From the NCBI GenBank assembly GCA_029448655.1, contig JACCLO010000002.1, positions 496,001-560,000 on the forward strand: a stretch of DNA of 64,000 nucleotides, written 5' to 3'. This DNA comes from Wolfiporia cocos. Taxonomy: Eukaryota; Basidiomycota; Agaricomycetes; Polyporales; Phaeolaceae. This document shows, one piece after another, positions 25,429 to 37,905 of the stretch (positions within the stretch are counted from its first letter, which is position 1; each line of letters starts with the position of its first letter). Under the pieces are notes generated by a model. The model saw only the letters and a list, made by a program, of their open reading frames with translations. It had not been told where the DNA came from and searched no databases. The position numbers and the translations under genes are program-made.

Positions 25429-28116
25429 TCAGGAGAATCCCGTGCGGATCGTCGGGTGGAATATCGGGAAGGGATGTGCCTGCGAGCAAATAAATCAGTT
25501 TCTCGACCTCTCGGGCACACTTCCGGACATACCTCGGTGTTGAACACATATTCTGTCCGTCGAGCACGATAAGCTCCGGCCATGAACGTGCAAAGGAAAA
25601 GACGCACTTGATAGTGGCACGACGCTATCGTCCGAGAACAGCAAGTACAAGTATTTCAGCGTCTCGCTCTGCGAAACGTCAAGAGAGAGCGCCGTGTGGC
25701 GTTAGCATAGCGCAGCGTCTCAGCAGAAGGAGAGAACAGACCATCAAGAACGTCTCCATCTTGTCCTCCAGCTCGACGGGCAGAGCGTCCACGTTCAGGA
25801 CGCTTGCGTATCCGCCGGACTCGATCCGGCAGTGCTTCTCGATCGCCTCGAAGATGCCCCAGCCCCATTTGCGGTACTGCGGATCGCCCGTCAGGCGGAA
25901 CGCGATGAACAGCGACTCGACTGTTTCAGGCCTGTGCGCCACCATCGGCATCGGGACGTCAGTCATCGGCTATGTCCGTAGGCAATACTCTGAAATACCA
26001 ACCGGAGGATATAGCGTGCGTCGTAGGGAGTGTGTCCCGGCCTGATTCCAGTCTGGTTGGCCACATCACATGTATAAGAAAAGAGACGCTCACCTGGCGC
26101 CCTTGATGTACCAGTCGTGCTCGCTGGTGATGCCGTCGTTCGGTATCTTGAAGTGTACAATTTCGGGTGACAGCCCTCTATGTCAGCCAAGGAATGTCAG
26201 CGATGCACATATATAAAGTCAGCTACGCAGACTCACGTAGCCGTCTCGTGCGTCGCCATGCATGTGCGCACAAGCTCGACGCCAGTGAGCCAGTCCCGCT
26301 TGCCCTGTGCGGTGAGCTCGTCCTCACGCGGCGGAACGGATACGTGGTCCCCGGCAGCACCCGTAGTGACCGCACCCAGCATGAGGGAGCCGCCGAAGAA
26401 ACACACCAAGTGGTCTTGCTTGGGGATCATGCGCCAGTTGCTGTGCAGCGCAACATGTCAGCATGGGAAGGAAAAGCTGAGAGAAGGAGTGACAGACATT
26501 TTGCCCTGACGGTCACGCTCGGGGATGATCTCCGTTGTGTATGTTAGACCTTCGGTCTCCGACTTTCGGATGAGGTGCGTGTGCACGGCCGTCATGGCGT
26601 CGTCGTACATCTGTGACAATTATTACAGATGAGTACTTCGTGACTTCGCGATATCGAGAGTTTTACCTCCCGATATACAGGCTCTGCGCGATCCTGTGAG
26701 CATACATCAGTGATACCAAAGCGAGAACCTGAGCGAGAGATATCACCGTCTGGATGTACTGCTTCCTGTAGCGCCCTGAGCTCAATCACAGGCATGCGGA
26801 GATGTCTGCTTACAACAGGTACTCGTAGTAGGAATCACCGCGGGAGCCCAGGCGGATAGGTCCAATTGCGAATTTGCCCTCGTTCGGGCTGAAGCGTAGG
26901 ATGAGATACCAATACTGAGGACACAACGAGATGGCCTACTCTAGGAAGATTGATGCCAGACCGGTCGGAATTCGAGCGTCCTTGATGACCTTCATAACCT
27001 GTCAAGGTGGATGTGAGCCCAGCGCGCATTTAGAGTAGCTGACTGCATACATTCTCTGCTTTCTCCCAATACACCTCTTCGTCGGTGAGGTAGCTGAGGT
27101 ACTTGAGCTCCAGCTGCAGAGTGGAAACTTCTGCGGTGCTGACGAGCCCCCTATTGTCCTGGTCTGGGACTCCTTCGCGCTTGGCCAGGTTGATTTGCGA
27201 GAGCGGAAGGCCCATCGGGGTACTGAAGGCAGAGATGAGCCGGTCCCCGAGATCTTTCGCGCGCTCCAGGTAAATATCGTCATGCGTGAGGTCGTATGCC
27301 GACAGCAGACCTCCGAGTACGCGTATGGTGGTCTACGTCGCGTTTGAGATTGAGTGACGCGCAACATCGGCGCGACAGACTCACCTCGAACGTGTTGAAG
27401 TTACCCTGCCGATCGAAGGATAGTTCCTCTGCTACCCACTTGCGCGCGCGCGCGTACTCTTCGTCGACGCCCATGAGGAGCATGGTGTCGATTGAATCCA
27501 CGACCGTGTAGCCGATGCCTCCGGCATCTGTGAGGTTCGAGCCAGACTTGCCAATGGGGTGGTACTCGTCATCGCCCATAGCATCCCTCTCTGCGCGATT
27601 CAGCAGCGTAAGGGATGGCGCGCAACTTATGACATACCGTATGCTGACCATGCATACTGAGCGCAGCATCGACTAAGTCACACGACGAAGTGCTGAAGTT
27701 AGTGCAACGCACCTTGAAAGCTGCAACAACCGCGTCTCTCTTAGGCGCATCCGCAGATAGGTCCACCGACATCTTGCTCTTCGCCTCAAAGTCCCAACCC
27801 TCAATACTGCCACGGGTCTTTGCACGAATGAACGTCCTAGCATAGTCCCAGTTCTTTCGCCGTTTCAGAGGCATCTTCTGAACAGTCTCATAGGATGCTT
27901 ACGTGGTACAGGAAGATGCTAGCCGATATAACGACCGCCAGGAGGACGTGCTTCAAGATGGCTGCGTCGCTATCCTTCTTTGCGCGTTCCTAGCCGAGCA
28001 CGCGTTTAATCCGGTACACAGTAGTAATGAGGACCACCAACTGCAGCACTGTCATTGTTGCCTGAGTCTTCCGAAGTCTTCGCGTTCTTCCGCTTGCGGA
28101 CACCAGAATCCGCCAT
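25429..28116 (-). CDS. Mannosyl-oligosaccharide alpha-1,2-mannosidase, GH47
   Basis: A many-exon reverse gene from ATG 28116 to TGA 25429-25431. The protein is type II: a short basic/acidic tail, one membrane segment (about residues 36-53, ILKHVLLAVVISASIFLYH), then the GH47 (alpha/alpha)7 barrel. Family motifs in order are YTVVDSIDTMLLMG, TTIRVLGGLLSAYDLT, GDRLISAFSTPMGLP, IGPIRLGSRGDSYYEYL, FFGGSLMLGA, PETVESLFIAFRLTGDPQYR, ETLKYLYLLFSD and the calcium-binding FNTEAHP. It trims alpha-1,2-linked mannose from N-glycans in the ER/Golgi. Whether it is the ER Man9 trimmer or a Golgi class enzyme cannot be told. At least ten short introns interrupt it, some only 50 bases, and the first exon junction is the least certain. 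Confidence 0.9.
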
Positions 28117-28770
28117 GAGGGTAGGGTGCGATGTGGATAGGCGTGTTCGCCGTCAGTCCACGAAAACAAGGAATGTCAATGCAGCGCGCCAGGCGGGGTA
28201 GATGGTATTCAGTGGAAATATGATATTCTGGCGAGATGGCCGCACAGGGCGGGGCGGCTTAGTTGCAATTGTTAGCTGTGGTTTGTGCCGTGCCGCGAAG
28301 CGGTAAGATTAGACGCCACAGTGGCTGGAAGCTCCGAACCGCTACTATGGCAGCCTCAAATACTAGACAGTATAGACCACTGAAATACGCACAAGGCGAC
28401 AAGTAGGCTCCTCTGCGCCTGCGCCTGGATGGCTGGTGGCAATATGTGGTCGTCTGGAGTATTTGCTGGGGCCGGAGATCAAACCAAAAGAGGCTATCTA
28501 TCTCGCAAACGGGACTAAATACAACTCTTTACAAAGCCAATGTTTAGACGCAAGGTGCATACGTAGAGCATACAACGATAGCAAGGTATCATGATGACTA
28601 CGAGAAGTCGCGGAGAAAGCAGCAGCGATTAGTAATTAGCAAAGAAGATAGACGTGACTATATTATGTATATGAAAACCATAATGCACGTCTGAAACATG
28701 TTCTTGGTCATCCCGTAGATGTGCGGCATTGAACGTAGAGACACAAAGTACGCATGGGAGATTATAGGAA
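28117..28770. other. Intergenic region between GH47 gene and C2H2 gene 1
   Basis: 654 bases. It should contain the GH47 promoter next to 28116 and the 3' end of the zinc-finger gene. Nothing further recognised. Confidence 0.4.
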
Positions 28771-29722
28771 TCATGGAGATGCGTCCAAGATCTGGAGCAG
28801 GTCATCCAGAGGGAAAGGGGACACAGCATCGTCATTCACTGGAGTTAGTGACCGACACATCCCACTAGGACCAGCCGTTGCTGGATCTGCTGGATGGTCT
28901 GGTCCGCTAAGCTCAGCTGTCGAACTAGAGTCTATCGCAATGTGACCAGCTTCTGGATTATAGGAAGGGTCATCGACAGGCTCCGGTAGAAGGTAATGGT
29001 ATTCAGGAGGCAGCATAGAGGCTAGCATCGCGATGTTTTCTCTAGTTTTAGCCACCGACTCATCCAAGTGAGGAAGATACTCTGGCCTCAGCTTTCCCGC
29101 GAAGTTTGCTGTGCAATCGAACATGGCCTGATAGTGTTTGTGTTTTCGCTCGTGTTGCAGGAGATTATCGCGTCGAGCGAAGGCTTTGTCGCAGAAGGGA
29201 AGTGCACACATGTAGGCTGTTGAGGATATGTGAGAATTTTTGCGGTGCTGAACTCTATGGTGGACACTTACGTGTCTCATGCGTGTGCACAGAGCGGATA
29301 TGGCGTTTTAAGTGTTCGGAACGGCCAAAGATCTTCCCGCAGCCCTCCGCTTTACATGTATAGGTATAGCCATTCTTCCTGGGCCCCGTTTTCACTGTTG
29401 CCGGCTTTCGACCCTTTTCTTTCTTCGTGACACCGGGAACGGGCTTAGGGTATTCGCGCCAGGACTGCTTCCCAGGATGAGGCTCGTAGTGCATTGGGAT
29501 CCACTTGCCATCCAGTTCCATGTGTTTGCGGCCGTCAATCCACTTGACGATCCCAAGCTCAGCAAGCTTTTCATATGGATCCGGTTTGGCTCGCGGCTGC
29601 AAATATTTGGCAGACGGGACAGACCGGGGCACTACCGTCTCAGATGACGCCACAACAGACGCTTCCCGCCGTGCAAGAGGACGATTAACCAAAAACGACA
29701 GCGGTTTGCATGCTGCGGGCAT
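28771..29722 (-). CDS. Two-finger C2H2 transcription factor 1
   Basis: Two exons (29272-29722, 28771-29216), 298 residues. The ATG at 29722 is preceded by an in-frame TAG, which fixes the start. The N-terminal 120 residues include a conserved-looking WIDGRKHMELDGKWIP segment. Two tandem C2H2 fingers follow, CKAEGCGKIFGRSEHLKRHIRSVH and CALPFCDKAFARRDNLLQHERKH (each quoted from its first to last zinc ligand). The linker THETPYM is close to the classical TGEKPY. The intron sits in this linker at phase 1. The C-terminus is acidic and Pro/Ser-rich, possibly activating. The finger pattern recalls Msn2/4-like stress regulators (EHLKRH, DNL.QH). Target genes are unknown. Confidence 0.8.
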
Positions 29723-32700
29723 CACAAGTGTCTCGCTGCTCTATTGATATTCCCCAATCCATCAATGTTAATCAGCCGCATCGCTGCATTGTCAAGCAGC
29801 AATATTGGGCGACGAACCCATGTCTCGGCTTCCACCCATCTGCTGGGATCCGGAGGATCTGCGTAACCGTACTCTTTATTCGCCAATACTGCATGCCAGA
29901 TATGACTCCGTTCAGGGTGCCCAAGCTAATATTAAAACGAATGAGTATGGTATGCAAGCCCCCGGCGGGTTCGCAACTCGTACCGGTCTTGTAGGTTTCG
30001 TTGGCATCACTCACAATCTGTGGTTCAACGTGGTCCTGGAGTTTTGTGACAAAGAAGTGAAAATGTTATCTGAGGGGGTTTCGGATACAAAATGTTTATG
30101 GACAAGGGGATGAGGGAAGTGGTGATCGTCAGTTACAGGAAACACGCTGCCCGAGCAGCCTAAGCGCTGTAGATCGCAACATACTACAAGCGCTCGTCCT
30201 TCCCTTCAGACCAACATGTAGGATCTCGCATCACAAGCAAACTGCGCTCATTCACCCTACCGACCGTCGATACTCGTGTCTCAGAACCACATTTAGAGTG
30301 CGGTTGTAGCACGGCTCAAGGCGAGGGTGCGGACATACGCGTTGTGACCTCGTGGTAAAACCCGTACGCTTACGTTGGGACCGAGGCGATTTTCATGATG
30401 GGGTTCCTTATGATTTCAGGGACTTATGGTCTAAAGTGGAAACAAACTTTGCGAATGTCTTTGGAGTCTGGTTTCATCCTTTCTCGTCAGCTCGTCAGGT
30501 TAATCTGATCGCTCTCTCCATGGACCAGATGGCACCCCTGCGATCTCAGCCGGTCATGTGGGATCTCAGTTTGCATCGTCAAGTGAACCGCTTTACATCG
30601 GCTAACCTTTTGTGGTAGTGCCACACTCCACACTCTTGCAATAGGAGGCTGCATGGCATCCCAATGATCTTCAGGCCAAGAGAATTGAATCACGGTGGCG
30701 CTACCTCTGCCCTGACAAGTCGGACCTACTCCTCGAAGGTTCCTCGATTTTAGGCTGTTTTCTCAAATCCCGTGGTAGCAGACTGTCTTTCATTAGCTCT
30801 CTCGCGGGCCGAAATACTTTCCCCGTGATTGATCGGTCGCTGCTATCCTTCCCTGTCGGAGATCGTATCCTGTCCGAACATGAGTGCGTGGACCTCCGCC
30901 CAGCCTGTAGCAAAGCCTGGGTCTAGGTGCTAAACTACGACTCATTTGGTCTTTACTGCGTGTCTAACCTCTTTCATATCGGAGATCCGTACTCTCTCTG
31001 ACAGCGGAAATCCTGCTCTTATCTGCCCGCTCAACGATTGACACGTCGTCGCGGCGAGTAAAATGCATGGGGACAGTAGCCGCCGTGCCACAGAGACCTG
31101 CCAGGAATGGGGTCTCATCGGAATACGTCCGATCGGAAAACGTCCGAAGGAATCACGGCAGCATGGGCCTTAAATGGTTTGGTGGGTGATCCACTATACA
31201 ACCGCTGACTCTCGTGTTAGCTCTCATTCTTGCTTTCACAAACCTGAACATCTGATATCAAGGTTAGGAGGAAAGCGAGAACATACGCTGAGAGTGTCTG
31301 CCGAGGAATTTTCGTGATGACGGCTCCACAGGTGTGAAATAGCACTATACACCCTACAAGATGTCTGTCACAGTCACAGCCTGCCAGCAGGGCATTGCTC
31401 AGCGTAGGTTATATCTGACAGGACATCGATGGGCTTTTGAGTGTGGCTGCCTCGTTCAATATATTAAAGTTCAAGATCCGTCCACATACTTGCCGGCGGA
31501 AGCGCAGCGCCTGACGAAAGTCTTAATTTTGACTATCTACCCTCAACGGAGCGCAGGGAAAAGTAACGATCACAGGGTCCGTACCGTGCTTCATTTGGTC
31601 TTCGTTGTTCGCTCACTTTGCAAATGAGTCGTACAAGCTCATAGTTCTAGTGCTCAGTCTGTTACCGCGTTCACAGCCGTAGGCAGCCGGTGACTCACTC
31701 TTCTCTCGTGGCATATTACGCCCCTCCGTTCCGTTGACTGGCGATTCGCCGATCGCGCCGGTTGAGAAGACGCCTGGGAAGCTCGGGATGGTAAAAGCGA
31801 TAGTACGTGTGACTGCGGCTCTCTCGTGCACTGCAACGCGAACTACATATTGATACCCCATCGTTCTCACCGATCGCGATTGAGTCCTGGTCTTTATGAA
31901 TCACACCCTCGATAATTGCGTCCAGCGTCTTCCCCTCTCAGGCACTCAATTGCGTGTAACTTCCCTTCTGTGCGGATGATTTCGCGGAGAAATGCGCTTG
32001 ACAGGAAGTGCTTCGGAAGAGTTCGCGCTAACTTCATCACGATCGCGCGTGCGAGAACAACTATCAATATTTATGACGAGCTCCCGTCTGGCATTGTTAT
32101 CTCTTCGCTCGTTCCGCAACTGCCAACGATGCTCTTTCGCCGTGTCCTCGACCATTTCTTGGATTTCCAACTGGCAAGAGTTCGTGGTACAACTGACGGT
32201 CGCATAGAACATGCCCGGGGTAAGGTAGCATTGCAATTCGCCGAGTCTCTCAATCATTCTATTAATTCGATTCCTCCGACTCGACTCATCATGAAGGTGG
32301 AGCCTGTGATTTGATCCATACAGTTGTTCAGTGTTCGTCATTTTTCAGCTGACTATCCGTATCTTCGCCCCGTATAGATCCCGCCGCTTCCGCCGTGGAA
32401 GGCCATCCGTTCCGCCGCGCGGCGGTCGATACCCGACCGCGGGGCTTATACGCCACCGCCCGTCGCAGACGGCCGGGAGAGGTTCCATCTGTCCGCAGGG
32501 CCCAGGGCGTGCGGGTTTGGACGTGTTGTGACCCACCGCAGTAGGTTCTAGTGGGAAAGCACAGCCGGTGCTGAAGATATTTGTACGTGGCAGTCTCGTA
32601 ATTGATCCGGGAGCGAATAGACCGTGTAGAACGACTGGGCGTGTTGATATTGCGTCCTCAGCCCATGCAGGTGGCTTCCAGCTAAGAGGAGGCTTGGAAA

Positions 32701-34193
32701 GGAAGGTCAGATCCGATCCAAAGTCTGTGCGAGGACCTTTCGTGATACGGCGCGACCGTGACAGGGAATCGAGGAGTATCGCTGAGTGGCTTGACCCAGG
32801 CGGCCAGGTCAAGCGTAGTGGTTCTATTCAAATGTCAGCAGAAAAGCGTGGAGGTATCACAGTTGCATCAGCTTCTGCACTCTTCACTATCTAGACGATA
32901 TTGTTTTTCTCGCTAGACTGTCAGAGTGTGAACGCCGACTGATAACTCCACATTCTAGCCTGGCTGGGTGAGCAGTGGAAGTCAACTGTGAAAGCGCCGT
33001 TTATAAAGCGAACATCGGAACCTTGACATAGTGCAGAAATCATGTTGGTCGTTTTGCGGCGCTTCTACATGGTAAACCTAGATAACTGACGGCGATCGAG
33101 AGTTGATAGGCACCTAAAACGGCTTAGCGAGCATTATCAAAGCAGATCGGGACTGCTGGGAGCTTAGATCTAGTGCTGAGATGAACAAGGCGGCGGCACG
33201 CCCGGGCACGGTCACGGTCCACGGCCCACGGCCCACTCTGGGTCACATTCCGGTATCATTGAGGAAGAACATTCATATATCTACGCGAATTAGACTGGGT
33301 CGAGCAGGCGAGACGCCCTCTGGACACCCCGGCACGAAGATTCTCGGAGATGGACCTGTGAACTTCAAGCGGGGTGGGAAGTCACGGCACTACTCTGACC
33401 AAATAGAACTGAATTGGAAACAGCCGGACATTCGGGCAGGGCGGGCCAAAGGAATCGGCACAAGTGATAAAGCAAGGGGACGACGTTTGTATCTCAAGAA
33501 CGGACAACAGCTGGCTACAAATTGACCGCGATTTTTATACAGGTGACTCAGGCTGTCCACGTTAGAGGGACCGACGAAGGCCATAAGCGTGCTGGGTGGC
33601 GCAGTTAGCGATCATCCGGTGCCCTGCCCGCAGCACTTTCTGCTTGGGCTGGCCTCATTTCCTAACCACCCAGAAGCATTTCATCGACTCTCATTAACAT
33701 ATTGTGGCCTGCTTGACTTCGTTCTTGGTTAACTTCTCCTTGATTTGCTCACGACCACTCACGATCACGACTTTGTCCCCCCAATTACGAGCTCCCGATC
33801 TGTTCTAGTCTCTCTCTCGATCAAAAGGCTTGTGGCTAGTTTTCGCCCATATTTGCTCAATTCCGAGCACCAATACCCAGCTCCACTGCCAGTCCCGATC
33901 GTCCACGACATCAAGACCCCATGTCTGGACCATTTGTTGCGCCATTTGTTACCATGTGGAGCTATGTCTCCGCATCAGCGAATGGCGCATGCCCGATCAC
34001 ATCCGCGCCGGTCCCTCAAATTCAGTTTAAGCATAACTCAGGTCAAAGGTCCGTACCTATTTCCTACCTTATTCGCTCGGCACCCGTCGCCCGTCGGCGC
34101 TGGATCACGATCCAGTCACAGTCTCACCCACACCGCTATATCTGCTCCATTGCTCATTTCAGTCCGTCCCGACTCACTTCTCTCTTCAGTCCC
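29723..34193. other. 4.5-kb stretch without recognisable genes between two C2H2 genes
   Basis: No ORF shows a known motif, codon use like the neighbours, or consistent splice signals. The longest ORFs are reverse 32345-32812 (155 codons), reverse 31946-32341 (131) and forward 33181-33525 (114). I found no terminal repeats, transposase or reverse-transcriptase motifs. The two ends must hold the promoters of the two divergent zinc-finger genes; from about 33780 the sequence is CT-rich, as in a leader. The rest may be old transposon debris, long non-coding transcripts or an unrecognised gene. Confidence 0.4.
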
Positions 34194-35827
34194 ATGGGTT
34201 TCATCCGCCCGTCCCAAATGCCATCGACGGGCTTTCTTCCAACCGCTGCTCATCACGCCCCGATACCTCAATACGAGTATTCGCATACTAGTCACTACCA
34301 GTCAGTAATGTCTCAGCAGCCCTCGTACGAACGCTCGTCAGCGCCGCGGACCACTCATGCGCTTCCCCCGCAATACCTGCCCTATCATCCGTCGCTTTCC
34401 GGGCATTCGCCTCAGTCGTCCTACTCAGGTTCCGACCCCACCGTCGGTAGCCCGAGCGACGCATCTCAACAGATTATGGAGGCGGATCATGCCGCAGCCA
34501 CTGCGACGGCGGGACAAGCATACAGCAATGGCGGATATGCACCAGCTGGCCAGCATTACTGGGGCTTGCCCGAGACCTCCGCTCACTACGACGACATGTA
34601 CACCGTCGGGTCGTATGACGGGTCAGCCGCCATGAATGCCCGCGAGGATGTGTTGGCCTTCGCAAACTGGTACTTGAAGCGCGAAGAGCCCTCCTCGCCC
34701 ACTCTCAATTTCCCGGCTTCCTACGGAAGCCCCGGTACTGACTCGGCGATGGACCAGTACGCTCCATTTATTGGCCAGCACTCTATCCACAATGTCTCGT
34801 CGTCTCCAACGGGGATGATGATCCCCTCACCGCCCGCCATGAGTTTCGGGTTCGGGACTCAAGTTCCGCAGTCATATGCGGCTGACTCGCCCGCGTACAC
34901 AATTGCGTCGTCTCCCACCCTGCAATATCCGCCGGCAGCCGAGACGGTACCGCGTTTCGTTCATCCCGCGCAGGTATCACCGGAGATGTCGCCGGCCGCG
35001 GACTTTCCGCCTCTGCATCCAGGCAGTGCATCGCCTCCCGCTCTCGACCCCCGCTTCACTGTCAGCAGCCCTCCGTCAGCCGTCAACAGCCCGACCACGC
35101 CTACGGGCTTTGACGTCGACACTACCGGAGAGGGCCTCGCCTTCCCGACGGAGAGCGAGCAGAGCGACCTCGGCACCGCGGACCCAAACGCAGGTGAGAA
35201 GAGGAGACACCGCGTTATCAGCTTCACGAGCACGAGTTCTTCATCCTCGGAGGAGCTCCGCGAGAGCGAGAGCGGGGAGTCAGAGAAGGAGGAAGATCAA
35301 GACGGCGCTGAGGACGACGAGTACATTGACAGGTCCGACGCACGTCTGCGCCCGCGGACACGGACCATTTCGTCCTCCTCCGCGTCCCGCGCAGACTCGC
35401 GCCTGCGGCGCATTAACGGCCCCGTCCCCATCCCCAATCTCACGAAGAAGAGTCGCGGCAGACATGTTCCTACTTACTCTTCCCTCGCCTCCGAGAGTAG
35501 CGGAGAGAAGGTGTGTATCCCACGTTCATCGCCATATCTCGCATATTGACGGTGCGGTCGCCTCGCCTGCAGAACATGCGGCAGTACAGGTGCGAAGTGG
35601 ATGGATGCAACAAGTGTTTCGCGAGGGGGGAACACCTCAAGCGCCATATCAGGAGCATTCATACTAACGAGAAACGTAAGTAACGCCGCTTATATGAATG
35701 CGCCTTCACTTACCGCCGATTCATTGCAGCCCACAAGTGTCCCTTCCCCTCCTGTGACAAGGACTTTAGCCGCCATGACAACCTCCGCCAGCACATGCGT
35801 GTCCACAAGAAGGGTAGACACGCTTAG
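34194..35827 (+). CDS. Two-finger C2H2 transcription factor 2
   Basis: Three exons (34194-35510, 35573-35675, 35730-35827) give 505 residues. About 400 residues of Ser/Pro/Tyr/Gln-rich disordered sequence lead into an acidic/Ser stretch (SSSSSEELRESE), a basic patch (RRHRV, KKSRGRH) and then two C2H2 fingers at the very C-terminus: CEVDGCNKCF.R.EHLKRHIRS and CPFPSCDKDFSRHDNL. The linker NEKPHK holds a phase-1 intron at the same place as in factor 1. The layout (long N-terminal region, terminal fingers) fits Msn2/4- or Seb1-like fungal stress regulators. An in-frame ORF extends upstream to 33921, but the ATG at 34194 begins the residue pattern of the protein and follows a CT-rich leader. Confidence 0.82.
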
Positions 35828-37022
35828 CGCGCCTAGCGCATCGATCCTGGACCTCGGCAGGATCATCACGATCTGGACAAACGATATCCTCATGCCTGTG
35901 ATGCCTCATGAACATTGCTATGGCCCCCCCTCCTTCGTCTTCGCTGTATATGCTTCACAGTTGCACGATCATTATTATCAGTGATTTTTGCTTTTCCTCG
36001 GGATTCATTGGGTTGGGTCACTGATGGAAGCTGTTTTACTATCCTCGGACTCTTTTTCGTGTTGTGTAACTGTACGAGATATCCATACCATTTGTATTGC
36101 TGCTCGATCTCCGCGCCGCCGCAGTAAATCCGAAGTGTTGGTATCGACGTGAGCACATGTCCGCCGACTTCGACTTCGCAGTGGCTGTGCAACGCCGCCT
36201 GATGCGGACCCGGGAATGGGCGGGTTCCAGCGGGTTCCAATGGATTGTTCGCGCGCGCATTCCGCCGCCCTGGCAGATCAAACCCCAAAATCACGGTCTC
36301 CTACGGAATTCTCGAGTACAAGACATTGCGCGGCAATTGGGCGCGGCGGGCGGAGGCTAGGCCGTGCTGTCAGCGGTGGCTGAAACAGCCGCGAAATATT
36401 GGAAATCACGTCGGTCCTCGTGCCTCATTTTTCGACGCCGCCCGGTTTCCTATCGTGGTTGGTGCGGGCCGCAGCACGTACACGTCAGCTGCCGCCGTCG
36501 TCTTCTCTCCATTCCAGCAGTTGTCTGGGTCCTCTTGCGCATGGTCATCGCCCTGGAATTAGTCACCTACAAATGCAGATGGGTCAGAGGATACGGGCCT
36601 GATTGCGTAACAAGGATCGTCATTTTTCCCTGACAGAACTATAAAGAACCACACTTACCCAAGTCTTCCCATGCGCACATTGGGCGCTGACGATCTATTT
36701 AATTATGGCTGATCAGAATAGCCTACGCATCCATGCAACAAGTTAATCCCCGGTACGGCTCATTACGGTATCAGTGGCAAATCACACTCTAGAACAACTA
36801 TTCGGATATTTTGCGCGTAGAATTACATGACAATTTGCGATATACTGTCCTGGCGAAAGAGTCAACATCAGCCAATTTGTAGTATGCGATAAACAGGGAA
36901 CGAACCGTTGAATATGAAGACGAGTCTTGGCGAGCCACACTACAAAAGCAAGCATAGTGAAAGATGCGAACCAGATGAAAATTCGAACATAGTATATAGT
37001 CAATCAAGTAAACCGAAGCAAG
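35828..37022. other. Convergent intergenic region, no supported gene
   Basis: About 1.2 kb between the ends of C2H2 factor 2 and centrin. Contains both 3' ends. Several forward ORFs of 70-105 codons overlap one another and show no motif. Confidence 0.4.
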
Positions 37023-37648
37023 CTACGCGTCATCTGTCATGATCGCATAAAACTCTTGTTCATTAATCTCTCCGTCCTGGTCGAGATCGAACTCGTCAAT
37101 CATAGCCTGTCTGTTTGGGAGTTCAGTCGTAAAATTATATATTCCATATACGAAGACAAACGCACATTTCATCATCCTCCAGACGATCCCCGATCTCTTT
37201 TGCAACTCTCCGAAGATTCCGGAGACTGATTTTGCCAGTATTGTCGTCGTCAAAGAGCTGGAACGCCCGACGGATCTCCTCCATTGGGTCTCGCGCCAGG
37301 ATGCGCTCGCTCACTGTACAGAACACAGACGTTGCGAGAAACGCGTCAAAACGCGTGTCAGCGACGCATACAACCAAGTGCCACTCAACTGATCTTTGCA
37401 AAGTCCTCAAAGTTCATCAGCCCATGCCCACTCTTGTCGTGGTCTCGCAGGATTTTCAGCACTTCTGGCTTCTTGAGGTCGAAGCCAAGGGCGCGCATTG
37501 CAACCTTGAGCTCGTGGTAGTCGACGCAGCCATCCTTGTCGGTGTCAAACAGCTCGAACGCCTCTTTGATCTCCTGCTTTTGTTCGTCGGTCAGCTCTGG
37601 CCGCGTGTGGCGCCGCTTTGCCTTCGAGGCCGCTGTCGTGGTGTACAT
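37023..37648 (-). CDS. Centrin (Cdc31-type EF-hand protein)
   Basis: Three exons give 164 residues, the normal length. A basic N-terminal tail ([11 protein letters not shown]) leads into [17 protein letters not shown] and four EF-hands: loop 1 [12 protein letters not shown] (residues 35-46), loop 2 around residues 69-82, loop 3 [12 protein letters not shown] and loop 4 [12 protein letters not shown]. Loops 1 and 4 look calcium-competent. Loop 2 has an extra residue and poor ligands, as in several fungal Cdc31 proteins, and loop 3 ends in N instead of E. ERDPMEEI-like and RRVAKEIGD are centrin signatures. Expected at the spindle pole body for duplication, and also in nuclear-pore mRNA export and nucleotide excision repair. 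It shares a divergent promoter with the dioxygenase. Confidence 0.9.
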
Positions 37649-37905
37649 GACGCGTGGAGAGTGTGGTGGAGGGGAAAAGCAGTAATACGTGGCCAAAACG
37701 CGATCAGAGCGAAAGGGCGACGCGAAAGCCAACGCGAGGCGCGACGCGTTCCCGTGAAGGTTCGGTGGCGCCGCAGATTGGGATCACGTGGTGCGGGGAG
37801 ATAAGATAGGCGGCCCTGGGGCTTGTCGTAGGCCGCAGTGTCCGGGTCGGCCGACCCTGGTAAACTGCACCTGGATCCGCTGACTCCTCTCTTGCTCCTG
37901 ACGCC
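37649..37905. promoter_or_regulatory. Shared divergent promoter region of centrin and dioxygenase
   Basis: Only 257 bases separate the two start codons, so both core promoters lie here. The sequence is GC-rich, with several CG-rich words such as GGCGACGCGAAAG and GGCGCGACGCG. No clear TATA box is seen on either strand. Confidence 0.5.

Noticed and set aside
33181..33525. A 114-codon forward ORF in the gene-poor interval.
   Set aside because: No motif, no splice or promoter context, and length within chance for the many frames in 4.5 kb.
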